This document shows, piece by piece, positions 14,643-17,771 of a stretch of 17,771 bases of DNA (its first letter is position 1; the number at the start of each line of letters is the position of its first letter). Where the stretch lies: positions 1 through 17,771 of the forward strand of contig CANQXM010000015.1 of NCBI GenBank assembly GCA_947627835.1, given 5' to 3'. Under the pieces are notes generated by a model. That model saw nothing but the letters and a program-made list of their open reading frames with translations, was not told the origin of the DNA and did no database searches. The position numbers and the translations under genes were made by a program. The DNA is from an uncultured Bacilli bacterium. GTDB lineage: Bacteria > Bacillota_I > Bacilli_A > RF39 > UBA660.

Positions 14643-15839
14643 ATGAAGGAAAAACTGGAAATATTCGTTTATCATTTGGGATATGGTGGCATAGAAAAAG
14701 CAGTTAGTAGTTTTTGCTATATGTTTCAAGATGCCTATGATATCACGATTGTTTCTTTGTATCGACTTATGGATCAACCGGCTTTTTCTTTTCCAGAGCG
14801 TGTTTCCATTCAATATTTGTATGATACTGACTTGCCAGCACGAATGAAGAAGTATAAACAGGCCTTTCAAAAAGAAGGATTTGGTAAATTTTGGGGGCTG
14901 ATTTGGAAAGATTATTTTAAAACGGGACATCTTTTATCTTTTTTGAAAGATTTTGGACAAAGTTTTTATTTATATTGTTTGGGAGGACGATTTCACAAGT
15001 TAAAGAAGCATTTAAAAGAAAGCAAGGCTTCTATCCTTCTTTCAACGCGATATGAATTAAGTGAACTTTTAGTTAAATATGGAAATCCTTCTTCTTTAAA
15101 AATTGGCTGGGAACACAATCATTATCATGATGATTTGGTTTATAAGAAACATGTGGTAGAAGCAAGTAAACAACTCAATTATTTGGTATTGGTTTCTCGG
15201 GAACTTACGAAAGATTATCAACGGGAGCTTTCTTTGGCTGCCTGTCGTCCGGTTTATATTCCCAATGTCATTGATCAAGATTTAGATTTTATTAGTGATT
15301 ATCGAAATCCACAGATTGTAATGGTCGGACGATTAGAACGCGAAAAAGGGTTATTTGATGCTTTGGAAGTTGCCAAACGTTTGCAAGAACGAATGGTTTC
15401 ATTTCATTTAGAAATTGTTGGAGATGGTCCATTGCGGAAAGATTTAGAAAAGTATACAATGGATAAAAATTTACAGGAATATGTTACATTTCATGGCTTT
15501 TTACCTCAAAAGGAAATTGCCAAGTTGTACGCACATGCTTCCCTTTATTTAATGACGTCTTTTACAGAATCTTTTGGTTTAGTGCTTATTGAAGCGATGA
15601 ATGCAGGTCTTCCAACGATTGCTTTTTCTTCGGCGGAGGGGGCAAGGGAACTTATTTTTAATGATGTGAATGGCTATTTAATTTTAGATCGTAATTTAGA
15701 TGAAATGGCAACGACGATTGAAACGTTATTAAAAAAGCCGGATAAGATTCGCAGTTTAGGAAGTCATGCAAAGAATTATTCCCAAAATTATTTACCAAGT
15801 TCGGTTCAGGTTATGTGGAAACAAATATTAAGGCGGTGA
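14643..15839 (+). CDS. GT4-family glycosyltransferase
   Basis: 398 residues from the ATG chosen because AGGTGG lies 5 bases before it. The N-terminus has VYHLGYGGIEKAV, the Gly-rich GT4 loop (Gly13, Gly15, Gly16). The acceptor half contains GWEHNHYHDD (about residues 157-166), with histidines placed as in other GT4 enzymes, and VSRELTKDY. The donor half has VMVGRLEREKGL, EIVGDGPLRKDLE, VTFHGFLPQKEI and TESFGLVLIEA, giving EX7E at Glu309 and Glu317. It is a conventional retaining glycosyltransferase, probably building the early part of the lipid-linked glycan, as it shares a transcription unit with the PssD/PssE pair. It is less like the GT4 enzymes at 2672 and 13474 than those are like each other. 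Confidence 0.9.
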   Translation: MKEKLEIFVYHLGYGGIEKAVSSFCYMFQDAYDITIVSLYRLMDQPAFSFPERVSIQYLYDTDLPARMKKYKQAFQKEGFGKFWGLIWKDYFKTGHLLSFLKDFGQSFYLYCLGGRFHKLKKHLKESKASILLSTRYELSELLVKYGNPSSLKIGWEHNHYHDDLVYKKHVVEASKQLNYLVLVSRELTKDYQRELSLAACRPVYIPNVIDQDLDFISDYRNPQIVMVGRLEREKGLFDALEVAKRLQERMVSFHLEIVGDGPLRKDLEKYTMDKNLQEYVTFHGFLPQKEIAKLYAHASLYLMTSFTESFGLVLIEAMNAGLPTIAFSSAEGARELIFNDVNGYLILDRNLDEMATTIETLLKKPDKIRSLGSHAKNYSQNYLPSSVQVMWKQILRR

Positions 15840-15842
15840 GTT

Positions 15843-16310
15843 ATGCGAGTACTTTTTATTGCTAGTGCTGGAGGACATTTATCTGAGTTATTGCAATTAC
15901 GAGGACTTTTTGCTTCTTATGATTCGTATTTAGTTACTGAAAAAACGAAGGCATCTCTTCCATTAAAACAGGAATTTGCTTCTCATTTTGGGTTTCTTTT
16001 ACCTGGAACGATGGCGCATCCGTTTACTTATCCATTTAAATTACTTGGAAATACGTTTTTATCTTTGTATTATTATTTAAAGTTTCGTCCATCGGTTATT
16101 GTTACTACCGGAGTTCATTCAGCAGCTCCGATGTGTTTAATTGGGAAAATTATGGGTGCTAAAGTGATTTATATTGAAACTTTTGCCAATATTTTAACGA
16201 AAACGGCTTCGGGAAGAATTATTTATCATTTTGCAGATTATTTTATCGTTCAGTGGAAATCAATGCTTCGGTTGTATCCAAAAGCAAAGTTTGAGGGGTG
16301 GATTTATTAA
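15843..16310 (+). CDS. PssD/Alg14-like subunit of a two-part glycosyltransferase
   Basis: 155 residues. The opening MRVLFIASAGGHLSELLQL (Gly10-Gly11-His12) and TTGVHSAAP (around Gly90-His92), then YIETFANILTKTASG, are hallmarks of the Alg14/PssD/CpsF group. Known members bind the lipid acceptor at the membrane and recruit a partner (Alg13/PssE/CpsG) that holds the donor sugar nucleotide; both are needed for activity. The hydrophobic stretch around residues 60-80 could associate with the membrane. The partner follows directly, sharing one base (TAATG). In capsule pathways this pair adds the second sugar, often galactose or N-acetylglucosamine; which one is used here cannot be told. A GGTGAG ribosome site overlaps the stop of the upstream GT4. 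Confidence 0.9.
   Translation: MRVLFIASAGGHLSELLQLRGLFASYDSYLVTEKTKASLPLKQEFASHFGFLLPGTMAHPFTYPFKLLGNTFLSLYYYLKFRPSVIVTTGVHSAAPMCLIGKIMGAKVIYIETFANILTKTASGRIIYHFADYFIVQWKSMLRLYPKAKFEGWIY
16294..16309 (+). promoter_or_regulatory. Ribosome site setting the PssE-like start at 16310
   Basis: AGGGGTGG (16294-16301) lies 8 bases before ATG 16310. A GTG at 16298 in the same frame falls inside this site, so it is not the start. The protein from 16310 begins MILVSLGTQ, exactly as expected for this family. Confidence 0.75.
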
Positions 16311-17143
16311 TGATTTTAGTTTCTCTAGGGACCCAAGATCGCAGTTTTGTAAGACTTTTAGAAGCGGTAGAAAAGCAAATAAAACTGGGAAATATTCATG
16401 AGCGAGTAGTGGTGCAAGCTGGTTTTACTTCTTTTCATAGCGATCATATGGAAATTTTTGATATGATTCCGAATGAAGAATTTCACAAGTTATTGATGGA
16501 ATGTGATGTCCTTATTACGCATGGGGGAGTAGGAACGATTGTTGATGCTTTAAAAGCTCATAAAAAAGTGATAGCTGCAGCACGACTTCAAAAGTATCAT
16601 GAACATAAAAACAATCATCAAAAACAAATTATTCATGAATTTGCCAAACGACATTATTTATTGGAATTAGATGACTTTGATGAGTTGGGAGAGGTTCTTT
16701 TAAAAGCAAAAACGTTTGAACCGAAGGCTTATGTATCTCATACGAATCTTTTTGCTAATCATCTTTCTGAGTATATTTCGGAGTGTGGAAAACATCGGGA
16801 ATGTTATCGGGAAGGTATGATTTACACTTTTTTTGAAGTTGGTGCCCTTTTTTTTTCTTTCCTTTTGTTTTTCTTTTTTACACACATTTCTATCGGGTAT
16901 CAGGCTTTCTTTCTTTTTACTGGGCTTGTTTGTTATCGCTTTTTTATGCAGCAGATTTTTTTTAAGGAAGATAGAAGATCTTATTTGGAAGAATTTCTTT
17001 TTTATGTGATGGCGGTTTGTATCTTTTTCCTTTATGGTTTTTTTCCGGTTTTTCATTCTTATTTTGCATTCCTTTACTTGCATCTTTTTATCTTTGCTGT
17101 GGTGCTTTTTCTGCATTTTGTTTGTCAAAAGAGAAATGTTTGA
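16310..17143 (+). CDS. PssE/Alg13-like glycosyltransferase subunit fused to a C-terminal membrane domain
   Basis: 277 residues, much longer than the usual 150-170. Residues 1-160 are a GT28 C-terminal-like domain: MILVSLGTQDRSFVRLL, then VVVQAG, ITHGGVGT (His71 to Thr76, the donor-binding loop) and KVIAAARL followed by EHKNNHQ. These match Alg13/PssE/CpsG, which binds the nucleotide sugar and works with the PssD-like protein encoded just before. From about residue 170 the protein continues in frame, without a stop, into about four strongly hydrophobic helices (roughly 174-194, 198-216, 226-246 and 250-272), ending with basic residues. Known PssE proteins lack such a domain, so this looks like a fusion that fixes the catalytic subunit in the membrane. 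An internal ATG at 16817 could start the membrane part separately, but no strong ribosome site is seen there. Confidence 0.85.
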   Translation: MILVSLGTQDRSFVRLLEAVEKQIKLGNIHERVVVQAGFTSFHSDHMEIFDMIPNEEFHKLLMECDVLITHGGVGTIVDALKAHKKVIAAARLQKYHEHKNNHQKQIIHEFAKRHYLLELDDFDELGEVLLKAKTFEPKAYVSHTNLFANHLSEYISECGKHRECYREGMIYTFFEVGALFFSFLLFFFFTHISIGYQAFFLFTGLVCYRFFMQQIFFKEDRRSYLEEFLFYVMAVCIFFLYGFFPVFHSYFAFLYLHLFIFAVVLFLHFVCQKRNV

Positions 17144-17163
17144 TTAAACGCTTCTTTTTTTTT
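17127..17163 (+). terminator. Possible A/T-rich terminator between the PssE-like and TagO-like genes
   Basis: Bases 17127-17141 can pair with 17146-17160 around the loop GATT, with one A-C mismatch and two G-T wobbles. The top GTTT/AAAC is perfect and the bottom is an A-rich/T-rich arm running into a T tract. It covers the stop codon and overlaps the next promoter. It is weak, so read-through is likely. Confidence 0.35.
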
Positions 17164-17191
17164 ATAATAAGTATGAGAGGTTGTGGGTTTT
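17140..17191 (+). promoter_or_regulatory. Promoter for the WecA/TagO-type gene
   Basis: A -35-like TTGATT (17140-17145), a 17-base T-rich spacer and a perfect TATAAT (17163-17168) are seen. The start is expected near A17176, which gives a leader of about 16 bases beginning AGAGG. The -35 box overlaps the stop codon of the preceding gene. Confidence 0.65.
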
Positions 17192-17771
17192 ATGAACTTT
17201 ACTGTCAATGGACATGCCGTGTGGATTATTTTACTTGTCACTTTTTTGACAAGCTTTTGTCTAGTCCCTTTTGTTAAGAAGCTTGCTTTTCATATTGATG
17301 CGGTTGATTATCCTAATGCAAGACGAATTAATAAGATTCCAATGCCAGATTTAGGTGGGCTTGCGGTTTTCTTTTCATTCTTGTTTGGATTTATGTTGTT
17401 TGGTCAAGGCAATTTGGAAATGATGTCGATTTTGATGGGATCTTTTATCATGATTTTGATGGGACTTTGTGATGATATTAAAGCCTTAGGTGCAAAATGG
17501 CAATTACTTGCTCAAGTGGTTGCAGCAGCTATTATTGTGTTTTATGGTCATATTGTTTTAGATGAAGTTTCCATTTTAGGTCTTCAGTTAACTTTCCCCG
17601 TTCCCTTTAATTATTTTATTACGATTTTCTTTGTAGTGTCGGTGATTAATGTCATTAATTTATCAGATGGAATGGACGGGCTTTGTTCTGGAATTAGTGC
17701 TATTTATTTTCTAACGGTTGCTGTGATTGCTTTTTTAATCAATCGTTTAGGAGGACTTGATATTGTTTTAG
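17192..17771 (+). CDS. WecA/TagO-type undecaprenyl-phosphate sugar-1-phosphate transferase (3' end outside window)
   Basis: 193 complete codons are visible and the frame is open at the window end. Multiple membrane helices begin at residue 10. VDYPNARRINKIPMPDLGG (residues 38-56) is the conserved first cytoplasmic loop of the MraY/WecA family. GLCDDIKALGAKWQ contains the metal-binding Asp94-Asp95. NVINLSDGMDGL (Asn156 with Asp159 and Asp162) is the second acidic motif; Ser158 replaces the usual hydrophobic residue. Members transfer HexNAc-1-phosphate from a UDP-sugar to undecaprenyl phosphate, the first committed step of teichoic acid, capsule or O-antigen-like glycans. The PNARRINKIPMP loop is WecA/TagO-like rather than MraY-like. 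The start at ATG 17192 has an AGAGG site 11 bases upstream and a nearer TGGG; GTG 17183 is a poor alternative. It probably supplies the lipid-linked first sugar for the upstream PssD/PssE pair. Confidence 0.88.
   Translation, partial: MNFTVNGHAVWIILLVTFLTSFCLVPFVKKLAFHIDAVDYPNARRINKIPMPDLGGLAVFFSFLFGFMLFGQGNLEMMSILMGSFIMILMGLCDDIKALGAKWQLLAQVVAAAIIVFYGHIVLDEVSILGLQLTFPVPFNYFITIFFVVSVINVINLSDGMDGLCSGISAIYFLTVAVIAFLINRLGGLDIVL

Noticed and set aside
14634..15839. GTG start at 14634 for the GT4 gene
   Set aside because: The GTG lies inside the AGGTGG ribosome site; ATG 14643 has the right spacing and matches the leader layout of the other units.
16700..17128. Minus-strand Lys-rich open frame of 142 codons
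   Set aside because: It is the complement of T-rich membrane-helix codons in the PssE-like gene; composition is explained by that and there is no promoter or ribosome site.
16298..17143. GTG start at 16298 for the PssE-like gene
   Set aside because: It falls within the AGGGGTGG ribosome site. ATG 16310 gives the family-typical MILVSLGT opening and a TAATG overlap.
17017..17277. Plus-strand 86-codon frame across the PssE/TagO junction
   Set aside because: It overlaps two well-supported genes in another frame and is Phe/Cys-rich from T-rich DNA; no family likeness.
1..17771. Mycoplasma-type code (TGA as Trp)
   Set aside because: TGA ends the genes at 9128, 13469, 14574, 15839 and 17143 exactly where family lengths and neighbouring starts require, and conserved Trp positions use TGG.
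1..17771. CRISPR array, tRNA/rRNA genes, insertion sequences
   Set aside because: No regularly spaced repeats, cloverleaf sequences, transposase motifs or terminal inverted repeats were seen; nearly all DNA is occupied by the listed genes.

Overview
The window is AT-rich, gene-dense DNA from a low-GC, Gram-positive-type bacterium of the Bacillota. The standard bacterial code is used: TGA ends several genes at sensible places and Trp is TGG. A dockerin-bearing wall hydrolase, a cadherin-like surface protein and a large glycan locus fit a gut-type Bacilli/Mollicutes-related lineage, but the taxon is an inference. There are no tRNA or rRNA genes, mobile elements or CRISPR arrays, and no gap without a gene exceeds about 85 bases.

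Layout. (A) 1-2628: the 3' part of a secreted glucosaminidase-type wall hydrolase ending in a dockerin, followed 12 bases later by a single-pass surface protein with an Ig/cohesin-like domain, a cadherin-like domain, a transmembrane helix and a Lys/Glu-rich tail. (B) 2672-3808: a lone GT4 glycosyltransferase. (C) 3805-5037, minus strand: an O-antigen polymerase/ligase-like membrane protein. It is convergent with B and divergent from D. (D) 5120-14574: a tight nine-gene operon with sulfotransferase, GT2, GT2, DPM-like GT2, DUF2304 protein, GT-C-like membrane protein, Wzx-type flippase, GT2 and GT4, closed by a clear intrinsic terminator. (E) 14643-17143: GT4, Alg14/PssD-like and Alg13/PssE-like, the last fused to about four membrane helices. 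(F) 17192 to the window end: the start of a WecA/TagO-type undecaprenyl-phosphate sugar-1-phosphate transferase.

Together B-F look like one lipid-linked surface polysaccharide pathway. F would load the first sugar phosphate onto undecaprenyl phosphate. The PssD/PssE pair would add the second sugar, and the GT2 and GT4 enzymes would extend the chain. The Wzx protein would flip it and the Wzy/WaaL-like protein would polymerise or ligate it. The sulfotransferase would decorate it. The DPM-like GT2, DUF2304 and GT-C genes look like a side module that makes a polyprenyl-phosphate sugar and uses it outside the membrane. No nucleotide-sugar synthesis genes, chain-length regulators or PAPS-synthesis genes are in view.

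The most striking regulatory pattern is a shared promoter-leader layout at four transcription starts (2672, 5037 minus, 5120, 14643). In each, the -10 box lies 16-17 bases before the start codon, so the predicted mRNA begins with A immediately followed by the GG(G)TG ribosome-binding sequence. The other leads worth following are the adjacent dockerin and possible cohesin-like proteins, the sulfotransferase, and the membrane-fused PssE.
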